Notes: generated by a model not told the origin, from the letters alone. A stretch of 64,000 nt of DNA from an uncultured Pontibacter sp. (GCF_947495565.1 NZ_CANLZM010000003.1:1-64000), one strand, 5' to 3'. Numbered from the stretch's first letter, positions 45,794 through 55,930 are shown. Numbers and translations are program-made.

Positions 45794-46242
45794 TTGGTGC
45801 CGGTGCTGCCGTAGCCGCCCGCGCCGCGGTCGGTATCTTGCAGGCTGGTTGCCTCCTGCCACGCCACGCGCTCATACTTGGCCACTACCATCTGGGCAAT
45901 ACGCTCGCCGTCTTCCACCACAAAATCCTGATCCGACAGGTTAACCAGCAGCACTTTTATCTCGCCACGGTAATCAGCATCTATGGTGCCCGGGCTGTTT
46001 ACAATAGAGATTCCGTGCTTATACGCCAGGCCGCTTCTCGGGCGAATCTGCGCCTCGTGCCCCTCTGGCAGCTCAATAAAAAGGCCTGTCGGGATGAGGG
46101 CGCGTTGCAGTGGCTTCAACGTAACGGCTGTCTCCAGGTTTGCCCGCAGGTCCATGCCCGCAGCGTGTATGGTTTGGTAACTCGGTAAATCGTGCTTAGA
46201 TTGGTTAATGACGTTAACCGAAAGGATCTTGTTGTTCATCAT
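45790..46242 (-). CDS. dut: dUTP diphosphatase
   Basis: A 150-residue trimeric dUTPase with all five motifs: GMDLRANL (1), [11 protein letters not shown] (2), [13 protein letters not shown] (3), GERIAQMVV (4) and [10 protein letters not shown] at the C-terminus (5). It breaks dUTP into dUMP and pyrophosphate, keeping uracil out of DNA. A second ATG directly follows the first; either may be used. It lies 15 bases downstream of the flippase gene. Its stop codon sits inside an inverted AAGTATA pair. Confidence 0.95.
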   Translation of the reverse strand: MMNNKILSVNVINQSKHDLPSYQTIHAAGMDLRANLETAVTLKPLQRALIPTGLFIELPEGHEAQIRPRSGLAYKHGISIVNSPGTIDADYRGEIKVLLVNLSDQDFVVEDGERIAQMVVAKYERVAWQEATSLQDTDRGAGGYGSTGTK

Positions 46243-46257
46243 CTTTAAATATATGCA

Positions 46258-47748
46258 TTAAAGTTTAAGGAAGCCAGGGCGCTCCCGCAACCACACAATC
46301 GCCAGAAAGGCCCCGCATAATGCCAAGTGATAAGCATGGCGGAGCCAAAAGCCCTCAATGTCAATACCTAAGGCCAGCCACACCAGCCCAATTGCCAGCA
46401 ACACATAGGCAAGTATACTTTTGGCCGGGTAAGGGATAGGATAGTGGCGCTGGCCCAAAATATAGCTCACCAATGCCATGCTAAAATAGCAGACAAGTGT
46501 GGCAATAGCTGAGCCCATATAGCCAAGTATAGGAATGAGCAGCAGGTTGAAAAGTACAGTGATGGCCGCGCCGCCGAAGCTGATGTAGGTGCCAAAGTGT
46601 GTTTTATCTGTCAGCTTAAACCATACCGAAAGGTTGTAGTACACACCCAGAAATAGATTGGCCAGCAGCAGCACAGGCACGATCATAAGGCCGTCCCAGT
46701 ATTCAGGCCCGATAAAGTAAGCAAAATCTTCCAGGTTGGCAGAGATGAACAGAAATATGAAGGCGCAGAAAATCACAAACCACTTCATGACTGTGGCAAA
46801 GGTTTTCGGCGAGTCTTTATCTTTTGATTGTGAGAAGAAGAACGGCTCAGCCGCATACCGAAACGCCTGTATGGTAAGCGTCATGAAAATAGCGAGTTTA
46901 TAGCAGGCACTGTAGATGCCGACAGCCGCCATATTGCTCATGCCTGGGTAAAAGTTCTCAGGCAGCCGCTGCTCCAGCAACAGCCTGTCCAGCACCTCGT
47001 TCACCATGCCAGCTAGCCCCATAAACAGCAGGGGGTAAGCATACTGCAGCATAGGCTTCAGTTGCTCCACATCCAGCTTAAACCGGAAAATGCGAAGTTC
47101 TTTCCATAGCATAGGCAACAGCAGTGCGTTGGCTACCAGGTTGATAAGGAAAATATAGCCTACCCCGAAATCAGGATCATAGACATAACTTACCAGCGGC
47201 CTTAGCTCCTGCAGGTACTTACCCTCATAGATATGACGGAAAAACACCAGGAAAAGCAGGTTGGCAGCTACTGTTATCAGGATGTTGGAAAGCTTAATGG
47301 AGGCAAACTTAATGGCCTTGTTCTGATGCCGAAGCCAGGCAAATGGTATCGCAACGATAGCGTCGATAGCCAGTACCAGTGCCAACCAAACAATATACTC
47401 CTTTTGGTCTGGGTAGCCGATGTAGCGTGCAATAGCACCAGAAGCCAGCAGCAGCACTGCCGTTAAAATTGCACTGCTGACGAGTATGGCGCTTAATACG
47501 CGGTTATATACTGCCTTTGCATCCGACTCGGGCCTATTGGCAAACCGGAAAAAGGCCGTTTCCATCCCATAAGTATACAGGATGTTAAAGAAGGCCACAA
47601 AGGCGTAGAGATAGGATACAATACCATACTCCTCAGGCAGAAAAACCCGGGTATAAACTGGTACTAGCAGGTAATTAAGCGCTCTGCCGACGATACTGCT
47701 TAAACCATAGGCAGCAGTTTGCCCGACCAATTTCTTGGCTATACTCAT
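46258..47748 (-). CDS. Polysaccharide flippase-like (Wzx/MATE) membrane protein
   Basis: A 496-residue protein with 12-14 membrane segments. The opening KKLVGQTAAYGLSSIVGRALNYLLVPVYTRVFLPEEYGIVSY is typical of Wzx-type O-unit flippases of the MVF/MATE superfamily (shown here only in part as TRVFLPEEYG). It is expected to flip lipid-linked oligosaccharides across the inner membrane. No glycosyltransferase cluster is adjacent, but the sugar nucleotidyltransferase is two genes downstream. Probably co-transcribed with dut. Confidence 0.87.
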   Translation of the reverse strand: MSIAKKLVGQTAAYGLSSIVGRALNYLLVPVYTRVFLPEEYGIVSYLYAFVAFFNILYTYGMETAFFRFANRPESDAKAVYNRVLSAILVSSAILTAVLLLASGAIARYIGYPDQKEYIVWLALVLAIDAIVAIPFAWLRHQNKAIKFASIKLSNILITVAANLLFLVFFRHIYEGKYLQELRPLVSYVYDPDFGVGYIFLINLVANALLLPMLWKELRIFRFKLDVEQLKPMLQYAYPLLFMGLAGMVNEVLDRLLLEQRLPENFYPGMSNMAAVGIYSACYKLAIFMTLTIQAFRYAAEPFFFSQSKDKDSPKTFATVMKWFVIFCAFIFLFISANLEDFAYFIGPEYWDGLMIVPVLLLANLFLGVYYNLSVWFKLTDKTHFGTYISFGGAAITVLFNLLLIPILGYMGSAIATLVCYFSMALVSYILGQRHYPIPYPAKSILAYVLLAIGLVWLALGIDIEGFWLRHAYHLALCGAFLAIVWLRERPGFLKL

Positions 47749-47781
47749 GTAATTTAGTTCAGGGTCGGGAGAGGCTTATAC

Positions 47782-48564
47782 TTAGTTTCCTGCAAAGTTG
47801 GCCTTACGCTTCTCTATAAATGCGCTGGTTCCTTCTACAAAATCTTCGGAGGTGCAGCAGCGGGCAAACGCGTTGGCTTCTGTTTGGTAACCGTTTTCGT
47901 CGTTGTTGAATACAGCGTTCACACACTCAATTACTAACCCAATGGCCAGCGGCGCCTTGCTCATGATCTTCCCCATAATCTCCACGCACTTATCCATCAA
48001 CTGCTCTTGCGGCACCACATGGTTCGCTAAGCCAAGCTGCAGGGCCTCTTGTGCATTTATCATGTCGGCGGTCATCATCAACTCTACGGCCTTACCTTTC
48101 CCGATAAGCTGTGTCAGGCGCTGAGTGCCGCCGTAACCTGGTATGATGCCTAAATTTACTTCCGGCTGACCGAATTTCGCATTCTCAGCGGCCACCCGAA
48201 TGTGGCAGGCCATTGCTAACTCGCAGCCTCCGCCAAGGGCAAAACCGTTTACTGCGGCAATAACTGGCTTGTTGCTACGCTCAATCATAGCAAATACGTC
48301 CTGGCCACGCTCGGCAAAGCTACGGGCCGTTACCTCGCTCAGTTCAGCAATCTCGGAAATATCGGCGCCGGCCACAAATGCCTTCGGACCTGCTCCCGTA
48401 ATAATAGCTCCTTTTATACTGGCGTCGTCATACACCTGCTGCATCGCATTTCTTATTTCCTTTACAGTATCTATGCTTAAGGCGTTAAGTTTGTCAGCGC
48501 GATTGATGGTGATGAATAGGATGCCGTTTTGCTGGTCTAGCAGCAGGTTTTCGTATATTGCCAT
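47782..48564 (-). CDS. Enoyl-CoA hydratase/isomerase family protein
   Basis: About 260 residues. The ATG at 48564 is preferred over a TTG five codons upstream because it starts the conserved fold (MAIYENLLLDQQNGILFITI). Crotonase hallmarks are present: AFVAGADISEI and FALGGGCELAMACHIRVA for the oxyanion hole, and FGQPEVNLGIIPGYGGTQRL with the catalytic Glu. It probably adds water to short enoyl-CoAs in beta-oxidation or butyrate-type pathways; the exact substrate is unclear. A TATATTTG promoter box lies 43 bases upstream. Confidence 0.9.
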   Translation of the reverse strand: MAIYENLLLDQQNGILFITINRADKLNALSIDTVKEIRNAMQQVYDDASIKGAIITGAGPKAFVAGADISEIAELSEVTARSFAERGQDVFAMIERSNKPVIAAVNGFALGGGCELAMACHIRVAAENAKFGQPEVNLGIIPGYGGTQRLTQLIGKGKAVELMMTADMINAQEALQLGLANHVVPQEQLMDKCVEIMGKIMSKAPLAIGLVIECVNAVFNNDENGYQTEANAFARCCTSEDFVEGTSAFIEKRKANFAGN

Positions 48565-48607
48565 ATTGTTCAGTGTCAATTCTTGTGAGAATCTGTTTTC
48601 TTTGTCA

Positions 48608-48615
48608 CAAATATA
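48608..48615 (-). promoter_or_regulatory. TAnnTTTG -7 box upstream of the enoyl-CoA hydratase
   Basis: Reads TATATTTG on the minus strand, 43 bases before the ATG at 48564. No clear -33 box. Confidence 0.45.
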
Positions 48616-48743
48616 AGGATTTAGTTCAATTCGGAACAGCGGTTATAAATGCAGCACTTTTGTGGGGTAGGTTGAGAATACGGCGGGTGCATTGTTTTGG
48701 CTGCAGCTTCAGATGATTTTTTAACCCTAAGCATTTTATAGGA

Positions 48744-49193
48744 ATGAGTTTCTTGTCTGAGTTTAAAAAGTTTGCTGTTAAAGGTAATGTAATTGATTTG
48801 GCTGTGGGCGTTGTAATTGGCGCAGCCTTTGGGGCCATTACCAAATCATTAGTAGACGATGTTATTATGCCGCCACTCGGCTTGCTAGTTAGTGGCATTG
48901 ATTTTACAGCCATGCAACTGGTGCTGAAAGAGGCGGTGGTAGAGAACGGAGAGGTAGTTACAAAAGCAGTAGCCATACGCTACGGTAATTTCATGCAGGT
49001 TGTGCTTAACTTTCTGATCATTGCGTTCGCTATTTTTCTGCTTGTGCGCACTATAAACCGCATGCGCGAGCAAGAGGCCGCCAAGCCAGCCCCTGCAGTT
49101 AACAAGCAGGAGGTGCTTTTAGGCGAAATCCGCGACTTACTTAAAGGGCAGCAACCTGATGCCGCCGCAGAGCCTCATAACAAAATTGTATAA
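48744..49193 (+). CDS. mscL: Large-conductance mechanosensitive channel MscL
   Basis: A 149-residue protein with the MscL start [20 protein letters not shown] and the first pore helix [23 protein letters not shown] second helix lies near 90-112 ([17 protein letters not shown]), then a cytoplasmic helix. It is a homopentamer that opens on membrane tension to release solutes on osmotic downshock. It is divergent from the enoyl-CoA hydratase and followed after 14 bases by the DUF3078 gene. Confidence 0.95.
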   Translation: MSFLSEFKKFAVKGNVIDLAVGVVIGAAFGAITKSLVDDVIMPPLGLLVSGIDFTAMQLVLKEAVVENGEVVTKAVAIRYGNFMQVVLNFLIIAFAIFLLVRTINRMREQEAAKPAPAVNKQEVLLGEIRDLLKGQQPDAAAEPHNKIV

Positions 49194-49207
49194 GTATAGT
49201 ATTGATC

Positions 49208-50155
49208 ATGTTTTTTGCTTTTTGCCGTTTTTTCTCACTCTTCTTCACATTTATACTTCTCTGCCTCACAGGCGCTATGGCCCAGTCTCCCGCTGATACA
49301 GTTAACATCTGGGACTTCGGCGGAATAGGTACCCTCAACTTTAGCCAGGTTAGCTTGTCTAACTGGGCAGCTGGCGGCCAAAATACTGTATCGGTGCTGG
49401 GCAACGCCAATTTGCACGCCAACTATGAGCAGGGCAAAAATACCTGGAACAACTCCCTGGACCTGACTTACGGGCTTGTGAAACTGGAGGGAAGGCGTGT
49501 TCAGAAAAGTGACGATAAGCTTGAGCTTAATTTGAAGTATGGTTACAGAGCTTCAAAAAGATGGTTTTACACCAGCCAGCTGAACGTTAAAACACAGCTA
49601 ACGCCAACCTATACTATCACCCGCGATACGCTGCGGTCCAACTTCTTCGCGCCGGCTTTTATACTTGCCTCCCTTGGTATGGATTTTAAGCCGAATAACA
49701 AGCTGTCTGTTTTCATTTCGCCTTTTACAGGTAAGTATACCATTGTCTCGAGCCAGGTGCTGGCAGATAAAGGCGCTTTCGGAGTAGAGCCTGCCCAAAA
49801 AGATGTGGAAGGTAACATTGTTCCGGGCACAGGCAAGCACTTACGCAAGGAGTTTGGCGGGTACGTGAACGTGCGCTATAAAAATGAGGTTCTGAAGAAT
49901 ATCACCCTACAGTCTAAGCTGGACCTGTTCTCGAATTACCTGCGCAAGCCTGAGAATGTGGACCTGAACTGGGAGAACCTGATAAATTTCAAAGTTAATA
50001 AAGTAGTGTCGGCTAGTTTCTTTGCGCACATGATCTATGACGACAATGTGAAGGTAGATGTAGACCGCAATAACGACGATAAAGTAGATGGGAGAGGGCC
50101 ACGCCTGCAACTGAAGCAGACACTCGGAATCGGAGTTTCGTACAAATTTAAATAG
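49208..50155 (+). CDS. DUF3078 family outer-membrane protein
   Basis: About 315 residues. The ATG at 49208 is chosen over a TTG two codons earlier. A signal peptide ends at GAMAQS (about residue 24). The motif NFSQVSLSNWAAGGQNTVSV followed by amphipathic strands is DUF3078, a small outer-membrane beta-barrel family restricted to Bacteroidota. No function is known. It probably forms a unit with mscL. Strand spacing and the terminal GIGVSYKFK fit a barrel that ends at the last residue. Confidence 0.83.
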   Translation: MFFAFCRFFSLFFTFILLCLTGAMAQSPADTVNIWDFGGIGTLNFSQVSLSNWAAGGQNTVSVLGNANLHANYEQGKNTWNNSLDLTYGLVKLEGRRVQKSDDKLELNLKYGYRASKRWFYTSQLNVKTQLTPTYTITRDTLRSNFFAPAFILASLGMDFKPNNKLSVFISPFTGKYTIVSSQVLADKGAFGVEPAQKDVEGNIVPGTGKHLRKEFGGYVNVRYKNEVLKNITLQSKLDLFSNYLRKPENVDLNWENLINFKVNKVVSASFFAHMIYDDNVKVDVDRNNDDKVDGRGPRLQLKQTLGIGVSYKFK

Positions 50156-50247
50156 CAGGAATTTTCTGTTGCAGCTTTGCGTTTAATAAAAAATGTATAC
50201 TTTTAGATAGTGCTTACGTTGTATACACTAAACATTAGCAAGCTGTT

Positions 50248-50598
50248 ATGAAAAAACTAACCCTTTTGCTGTTTTCTCTTGGAATTGTACTTTTCTTGTC
50301 AGAGGCCAAAGCCCAGTCATCTTTAAGCAGCGAAAGTGGCAAGGATGAATTTTGGGGCACAGCCAAGGCTGAAACTAAAGGTACAGCTGTAGATGCGGTA
50401 GACCGCCGCGCCGCCGGATTGGACACACGTTACAATACCTACGAAGGCCAGTCTCGATCTAACTTCGCTAAAAGATCAATTGCCAATAGCAAACGCATGA
50501 AAGAGATCCTAAAGAAAGAAGATAAGATGATGAAGAAGCGAAAGCGCGACCGAAGCAGGCTTAAGCGTATGGGGCTTCTTCAAGGTCCTAGCAATTAA
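50248..50598 (+). CDS. Small secreted basic protein, unknown
   Basis: A 116-residue protein with a signal peptide (residues 1-24, ending EAKAQ). The mature part is very polar: a Ser/Gly-rich start, then DAVDRRAAGLDTRYNTYEGQ and a strongly basic tail of Lys/Arg runs (KKEDKMMKKRKRDRSRLKRM). I do not recognise the family. The basic tail could bind nucleic acid, murein or LPS, but that is guesswork. Coding is supported by the signal peptide and a strong terminator right after the stop. It stands alone, 92 bases after the DUF3078 gene. Confidence 0.65.
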   Translation: MKKLTLLLFSLGIVLFLSEAKAQSSLSSESGKDEFWGTAKAETKGTAVDAVDRRAAGLDTRYNTYEGQSRSNFAKRSIANSKRMKEILKKEDKMMKKRKRDRSRLKRMGLLQGPSN

Positions 50599-50613
50599 TG
50601 TATCAAGAGAACC

Positions 50614-50667
50614 ACGTTTAAAACAGAAAGGGCTGCCTGTATGGGCAGCCCTTTCTGTTTTAAACGT
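50614..50667 (+). terminator. Terminator, 24-bp perfect stem
   Basis: The arms 50614-50637 and 50644-50667 are exact complements (core AAAGGGCTGCC/GGCAGCCCTTT) with a TGTATG loop. It ends the small secreted protein gene. Confidence 0.85.
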
Positions 50668-50900
50668 TCACTTATACTTTAGTTATACTTGTGTTAGCAG
50701 CTTCTTCCTTATCCCAACGTACCGTGAAGCTTTGTAAAAGTTAACAAGATTGTGATGAAGTGCAGCTGAAGTATAGTCTGTTTTGAACAGGTTCGTTCAG
50801 CTTAGCCATTTATACTTTAGCTGATGTTTGTACTTGTTAGCAGGTGCTAAGTTTACACAGCTTAAGCTGAAACAGTTGGCAAGCCACTTCACTTCATTAT
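50668..50900. other. Gene-free gap with four AAGTATA/TATACTT copies
   Basis: No coding frame is seen between two strong terminators. The heptamer occurs at 50673, 50684, 50769 and 50811, one of its densest clusters here. Confidence 0.7.
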
Positions 50901-50950
50901 AACAAAAAATCCCCCTGCGGCTTTTAAGAGCTACAGGGGGATTTTTTGTT
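50901..50950 (-). terminator. Terminator after infB
   Basis: AACAAAAAATCCCCCTG (50901-50917) pairs with 50934-50950. The A/T closing run gives a T-tract on either strand. It ends the rimP-nusA-infB unit. Confidence 0.85.
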
Positions 50951-50967
50951 ATATGCTACGCTTTATA

Positions 50968-53900
50968 CTACAGCGTACGCTTCACTTCTTTCTCTACATA
51001 AGCTTCGATCACGTCACCTTCCTGGATATCATTGTATCCTCTCAAGCTGATACCGCACTCGTAGCCTTGTCTTACTTCCGCTACATCGTCTTTGAAGCGC
51101 TTCAGGGCAAGTATCTCGCCGTCATGCACTACGATGCCGTCGCGTACTAAGCGTACTTTAGAGTTACGCTGTATCGTGCCATCTGTCACCATACAGCCGG
51201 CTATGGTACCCACCTTTGTGATCTTGAACACCTCACGTACTTCTACGTTACCGGTAATCTCCTCTTTCAGGGTAGGGGCAAGCATGCCTTCCATGGCGTC
51301 TTTCACCTCATTAATGGCGTCGTAGATGATAGAGTACAGGCGCACATCAATTTGCTCCTGCTCTGCCAGCCTTCGTGCGTTTACAGACGGACGAACCTGG
51401 AAGCCGATGATAATGGCATCAGATGCTGAGGCAAGCAACACGTCAGACTCTGAGATTGCGCCCACGCCTTTGTTGATGATGCTCACCTGAACCTCAGGAG
51501 TAGACAGCTTCAATAGGGAGTCGGAAAGTGCCTCTACGGAACCGTCCACGTCACCTTTTACAATCACGTTCAGCTCCTTAAATGTACCGATTGCCAAACG
51601 ACGACCGATCTCATCAAGTGTGATATGCTTACGTGTGCGCAGGCTTTGCTCACGCTGCAGTTGCGATCTGTTAGAAGCAATTTCTCTGGCCTCACGCTCA
51701 GAATCCATTACCAGGAACTTATCACCTGCCTGTGGCGCTCCATCCAGACCTAGTAACTGTACCGGTGTAGAAGGGCCAGCCTCTTTCATTTTCTTGCCAC
51801 GGTGATCTGTCATGGCTTTTACTCTACCGTAGTGAGAGCCTGCCAATACAACATCACCTATTTTAAGGTTACCGGTCTGTACAAGTACAGTGGCAACATA
51901 TCCGCGCCCTTTATCTAGGGAAGCTTCGATTACAGTACCGATAGCCTGGCGCTCTGGGTTAGCTTTCAGCTCAAGAAGTTCTGCCTCAAGCAATACTTTC
52001 TCCAATAGGTCAGGTATACCTTGTCCTGTTTTGGCTGATACTTCCTGGGCTTGGTATTTACCACCCCATTCCTCAACCAGAACGTTCATTTGGGCAAGCT
52101 CCTCACGAACTTTGTCCGGGTTAGCACCTGGCTTGTCAACTTTGTTCAGAGCAATGATGATTGGAGCGCCCGCAGCCTGTGCGTGGTTGATGGCCTCTTT
52201 CGTCTGTGGCATCACAGAGTCGTCAGCGGCTACCACAATAATAACAACGTCTGTTACCTTGGCACCACGGGCACGCATTGCCGTAAAGGCTTCGTGACCA
52301 GGTGTATCCAGGAAGGTAATGGTACGGCCGCTCTCCGTCTGTACCTTATAGGCACCGATGTGCTGCGTAATACCACCGGCCTCACCGGCTGTAACGTTGG
52401 CGCTACGGATGTAGTCAAGTAGGGAAGTTTTACCGTGGTCAACGTGGCCCATGATTGTTACAACCGGGGCACGCTCTTTCAGGTCTTCCTCGTTCTCCTC
52501 TACAATATCCTCTAAGCCTTGTTCTTCCTCTGTCGTGATGAACTCTACATTATAACCAAATTCATCAGCAATGATGGTGATAGCTTCGGCGTCGAGACGC
52601 TGGTTGATGGATACGAACATACCAAGCTGCATGCAGACCTTGATTACGTCGTTCACGCTTACATCCATAAGAGCAGCCAAGTCGTTAGCCGAAACGAATT
52701 CGGTTACGCGCAGGGTCTTAGACTCTGCCTGCTCCTGCATGCGGCGCTCTTCGGTTGCATCGGCAATAGCCGAACGCTTCTCACGGCGATACTTGGCACG
52801 GTTACCTCCGCCTCCTTTGCCTCCGCTAAGCTTAGCAAGGGTAGCTTTAATCTGCTCCTGAATTTCCTTATCCGTAACCTCCGTTTTCTCAGCTCTGGCT
52901 GGTCTGCCTTTGCCGCCGGTTGGTTTTGGAGGGCGCTGCTGGCCACCGCCTGGGCGTCCGCCATGCTGTTGGGCAGGCTGTATCGGGCGCTGGTTGCCTT
53001 GGCCTGGACCTTGTCCGGCACCCTGCTGCTGGCCACCTTCGGTAGCCACCATAATGCGCTTGCGTTTTTTCTTCTTGCCTTTGCGATCATCGGATGAGGC
53101 AACAGGCTTTGCGCCTTTTCTGCGCGACTCTACTGGCAGTTCAATTTTGCCAAGTACAGTAAGACCTTTTAGCTGGTCTGCTTTTGCTGTAATCTTTTCT
53201 ATGTCTTCTTTTGTTTCTGTGCTTTTGTTTGCCTCTGCAGGTGCGGCCGGTTGCTGTGGCTCCTTCTCTGCTGCGGGCTCTTTTGGTGCTTGTTCAGTTG
53301 GCTTCTCAGCGGCTGGTTTAGCAGGGGCCTCCGGCTGCTGCTTTGGCGCTTCCGGCTTCTGAGGCGTGGCAGGCGCTTCAGGGGCTTTAGCGACAGGTGC
53401 TGCTGCAGGCGTTTCCGGCTGTTTAGCTGGTTCCTCGGCTTTTGGTGCTTCCGGAGCTGGCTTCGCTGGTTCTTCGGCTTTAGGGGGCTCCGGAGCAGGT
53501 GCAGGAGCTGGTTTTGCTTCTACTTTTGGTGCTTCCGGCTGTTTAGCTGGTTCCTCGGCTTTTGGTGCTTCAGCTGGCTTTACTGGCTCTGGCTCTTCGG
53601 CTTTAGGGGCCTCTGGAGCAGGTGCCGGGGCTGGTGTTGGTTGCTTAGCAACAGGTCTGCCTTTTGCATCCAGCTCTATTTTGCCTAGCACTTTAATGCC
53701 TGGCAGCTTAGATGCAGGTTCTGCAGCAGGCTCCTCTTTCTTAGGCGCGGGCGCTTCAGGCTTTTTAGCGTTCTTAATAAGAATCTCTTCCTCGGGCTCA
53801 CTCGCTTTTTTCGGCTCGTGTGCAGGCTCCGACTCAATTACCTGGTTGCTCTGCGGCTTCTTACCAATGTTAATTTCATCTGCCTCCTGCTTTTCTTGCA

Positions 53901-54072
53901 TAGACGCAGCGAATTCTTTAGCCAGCATACCGAACTGCTCTGCCGTGATTTTGGTGGTTGGTTTATTTTCCACCTCAAACCCTTTAGCAGAGAGGTAATC
54001 CACAATAGTAGATGTACCAATGTTTAAAGTAGTCGCAACCTGTTTAAGCCTCCTTGTTTTTTCTTCTGCCAT
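50968..54072 (-). CDS. infB: Translation initiation factor IF-2
   Basis: A 1034-residue GTPase. The N-terminal helix domain ([20 protein letters not shown]) is followed by a long Pro/Ala/Glu/Lys-rich linker (about 100-320) with near-identical [11 protein letters not shown] units, then a Gly/Gln-rich patch. The GTPase core has GHVDHGKTS (about residue 540), DTPGHE and NKVD, then domains II-IV. It places initiator tRNA on the small ribosomal subunit. The AAGTATA motif is absent from the coding region, unlike most neighbours. A good -33/-7 promoter lies in the 123-base gap behind nusA. Confidence 0.96.
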   Translation of the reverse strand: MAEEKTRRLKQVATTLNIGTSTIVDYLSAKGFEVENKPTTKITAEQFGMLAKEFAASMQEKQEADEINIGKKPQSNQVIESEPAHEPKKASEPEEEILIKNAKKPEAPAPKKEEPAAEPASKLPGIKVLGKIELDAKGRPVAKQPTPAPAPAPEAPKAEEPEPVKPAEAPKAEEPAKQPEAPKVEAKPAPAPAPEPPKAEEPAKPAPEAPKAEEPAKQPETPAAAPVAKAPEAPATPQKPEAPKQQPEAPAKPAAEKPTEQAPKEPAAEKEPQQPAAPAEANKSTETKEDIEKITAKADQLKGLTVLGKIELPVESRRKGAKPVASSDDRKGKKKKRKRIMVATEGGQQQGAGQGPGQGNQRPIQPAQQHGGRPGGGQQRPPKPTGGKGRPARAEKTEVTDKEIQEQIKATLAKLSGGKGGGGNRAKYRREKRSAIADATEERRMQEQAESKTLRVTEFVSANDLAALMDVSVNDVIKVCMQLGMFVSINQRLDAEAITIIADEFGYNVEFITTEEEQGLEDIVEENEEDLKERAPVVTIMGHVDHGKTSLLDYIRSANVTAGEAGGITQHIGAYKVQTESGRTITFLDTPGHEAFTAMRARGAKVTDVVIIVVAADDSVMPQTKEAINHAQAAGAPIIIALNKVDKPGANPDKVREELAQMNVLVEEWGGKYQAQEVSAKTGQGIPDLLEKVLLEAELLELKANPERQAIGTVIEASLDKGRGYVATVLVQTGNLKIGDVVLAGSHYGRVKAMTDHRGKKMKEAGPSTPVQLLGLDGAPQAGDKFLVMDSEREAREIASNRSQLQREQSLRTRKHITLDEIGRRLAIGTFKELNVIVKGDVDGSVEALSDSLLKLSTPEVQVSIINKGVGAISESDVLLASASDAIIIGFQVRPSVNARRLAEQEQIDVRLYSIIYDAINEVKDAMEGMLAPTLKEEITGNVEVREVFKITKVGTIAGCMVTDGTIQRNSKVRLVRDGIVVHDGEILALKRFKDDVAEVRQGYECGISLRGYNDIQEGDVIEAYVEKEVKRTL
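53413..53571 (-). repeat. Imperfect direct repeat inside the infB linker
   Basis: The 39-base unit at 53413-53451 recurs at 53533-53571, a 120-base (40-codon) step that keeps frame and codes for the EEPAKQPE segments. It is length-variable linker DNA, prone to slippage. Confidence 0.7.
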
Positions 54073-54164
54073 TTTTGTTCTAATATGCTGTCTTATTTGT
54101 TCTGTATTAAAGTATAGCTGCCTTACCTAGAAGGTATAAGTTGTGCCCCACGTCTAAGTTTTCT

Positions 54165-54195
54165 CAAAATTAGCGCAATGGAGCACAACTCACAA
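54165..54195 (-). promoter_or_regulatory. Promoter upstream of infB (TTG -33, TAATTTTG -7)
   Basis: On the minus strand TTG (54195-54193) is followed after 20 bases by TAATTTTG (54172-54165), a near-ideal Bacteroidota sigma-A spacing. The leader to the ATG is about 85 bases. Confidence 0.55.
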
Positions 54196-55449
54196 CTATT
54201 GATTATCTTCTTCTTCCAACTCTTCGCGGAGGATCGAGAGCACATCATCTATGGTCTCTTCCTCTAGCTCTGTGCGGCGAAGCAGATCTTCTTTGCTAAT
54301 GGCCAGCACACTTTTAGCAGTGTCCAAACCAATACGGCGAAGTTCTGCAATTACCCAGTCTTCGATCTCATCTGTAAACTCTTCCAGGCTGATATCTTCC
54401 TCGTAGCTTTCAGACTCACGGAACACATCAATCTCCATATCTACCAAACGGCTGGCCAATTTAATGTTCTGGCCTCCTTTACCGATAGCAAGAGATACCT
54501 GGTCGGGCTTCAGGAACACTGATACGCGACCTGCCTCCTCGTCTATCTTCATGCTGCTGATCTTAGCCGGGCTAAGCGCACGCTGAATGTATAGCTCCAG
54601 GTTTTCTGTATAATTGATCACGTCAATGTTCTCGTTCTCCAGCTCGCGCACGATGCTGTGTATACGGGAACCTTTCATACCTACGCAGGCACCCACCGGG
54701 TCGATACGGTCATCGAAAGACTCTACGGCTACTTTTGCACGTTCGCCTGGCTCGCGCACAATTTTTTTGATAGCGATCAGTCCGTCAAAAATTTCCGGAA
54801 CCTCATTCTCAAACAAACGCTCCAGAAAGGTAGGAGAGGTGCGCGAAAGTATAATTTTCGGGTTACCGTTTACAATCTCCACACGCTGCACTACCGCTCT
54901 TACTACGTCACCTTTACGATAACGATCTTTCGGGATCTGCTCCGCCTTCGGGATAAGCAGTTCGTTTTCCTCCTGGTCTAACAGTAACACTTCGCGGTTC
55001 CATACCTGGTATACTTCACCAGAAATGATCTCGCCAACAAGGTCTTTATACTTCTGGAACAGTAATTCCTTCTCCATGTCCTTGATGCGCTGAATCAGCG
55101 TCTGGCGTGCAGTAAGTACAGCTCGGCGGCCAAAATCCTCCAGCTTCACCTCCTCTGATACTTCCTCACCAACCTCAAAGTCCGGCTCAATCTTGCGGGC
55201 GTCAGACAACGCTATTTTATCGTGGTCCCAGATGTCCTCAGAGTTGTCGTCCACAATCTCGCGGTTACGCCAAATCTCCAGGTCTCCCTTCTCCACATTC
55301 AGGATGATGTCGAAGTTCTCATCGGTGCTCCACTTCTTGCGGATCATGGTGCGGAACACATCCTCCAGGATGCGCATCATGGTCGGGCGGTCTATGTTCT
55401 TGAATTTCGCAAATTCAGCGAACGACTCGATCAGGACTGAACTGTTCAT
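54196..55449 (-). CDS. nusA: Transcription termination/antitermination factor NusA
   Basis: A 417-residue protein. The N-terminal domain (about 1-120) binds RNA polymerase. An S1 domain follows (about 135-200, GEIISGEVYQVWNREVLLL), then two KH domains (VGACVGMKGSRIHSIVREL and VSLAIGKGGQNIKLASRLVDMEIDV). The acidic C-terminal repeat (GLDTAKSVLAISKEDLLRRT) is a single unit, shorter than in E. coli. It promotes pausing and termination and takes part in rRNA antitermination. It lies seven bases after rimP, the usual order. Confidence 0.95.
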   Translation of the reverse strand: MNSSVLIESFAEFAKFKNIDRPTMMRILEDVFRTMIRKKWSTDENFDIILNVEKGDLEIWRNREIVDDNSEDIWDHDKIALSDARKIEPDFEVGEEVSEEVKLEDFGRRAVLTARQTLIQRIKDMEKELLFQKYKDLVGEIISGEVYQVWNREVLLLDQEENELLIPKAEQIPKDRYRKGDVVRAVVQRVEIVNGNPKIILSRTSPTFLERLFENEVPEIFDGLIAIKKIVREPGERAKVAVESFDDRIDPVGACVGMKGSRIHSIVRELENENIDVINYTENLELYIQRALSPAKISSMKIDEEAGRVSVFLKPDQVSLAIGKGGQNIKLASRLVDMEIDVFRESESYEEDISLEEFTDEIEDWVIAELRRIGLDTAKSVLAISKEDLLRRTELEEETIDDVLSILREELEEEDNQ

Positions 55450-55456
55450 TATCTTA

Positions 55457-55930
55457 TCATTTAAATGAGATTACAACATTTGCTTTTACAATGTCCCCGA
55501 AGGGTATCTGCACAGGCACATACGTTGCCTTTTTTCCTTTTTGTTTTACTTCCTCCATCAGGTTAAGCCCTGTTTCGGTTACTTCTTCCAGCTTGCCTGT
55601 TTTCTCGGAGCCATCCTGCAGTTTTACCTTCAGGCTGCGGCCCGTGTGGCGCTTAAACTGCTGCGGCTGTGTAAGCGGGAAGTCTACCCCCGGAGAGCTC
55701 ACCTCCAGCACATAGGCCATGTCCGGGCCAAACTGCTCTTCAATCTGCTTATTGATGCGGCGGCTGATGGTGGCGCACTGGTCTATTGTAATGCCTTGCT
55801 CGCCATCGGCCAGCACAGTTATTTTAGGCCTGGCCGTAGAGTCCGACACGGCAACATCTACAATAAACAGTTCGTTATCCGGCAGGCTCGCCACCGCCAT
55901 CTCTCTTATATTCTTTGCGGTAAGTGCCAT
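55457..55930 (-). CDS. rimP: Ribosome maturation factor RimP
   Basis: A 157-residue protein with the two-domain RimP pattern: an alpha/beta domain with DGEQGITIDQCATISRRINKQI and YVLEVSSPGVDFPL, then an SH3-like domain with GRSLKVKLQDG. It is needed for small ribosomal subunit maturation. First gene of the rimP-nusA-infB unit, a highly conserved arrangement. A short hairpin and at least one promoter box lie in the leader. Confidence 0.93.
   Translation of the reverse strand: MALTAKNIREMAVASLPDNELFIVDVAVSDSTARPKITVLADGEQGITIDQCATISRRINKQIEEQFGPDMAYVLEVSSPGVDFPLTQPQQFKRHTGRSLKVKLQDGSEKTGKLEEVTETGLNLMEEVKQKGKKATYVPVQIPFGDIVKANVVISFK

Noticed and set aside
53366-53998. A 210-codon Gly/Ala/Ser-rich plus-strand frame
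   Set aside because: It is antisense to the Pro/Ala/Glu-rich infB linker, whose repeats keep all frames open. It shows no start signal or family resemblance.
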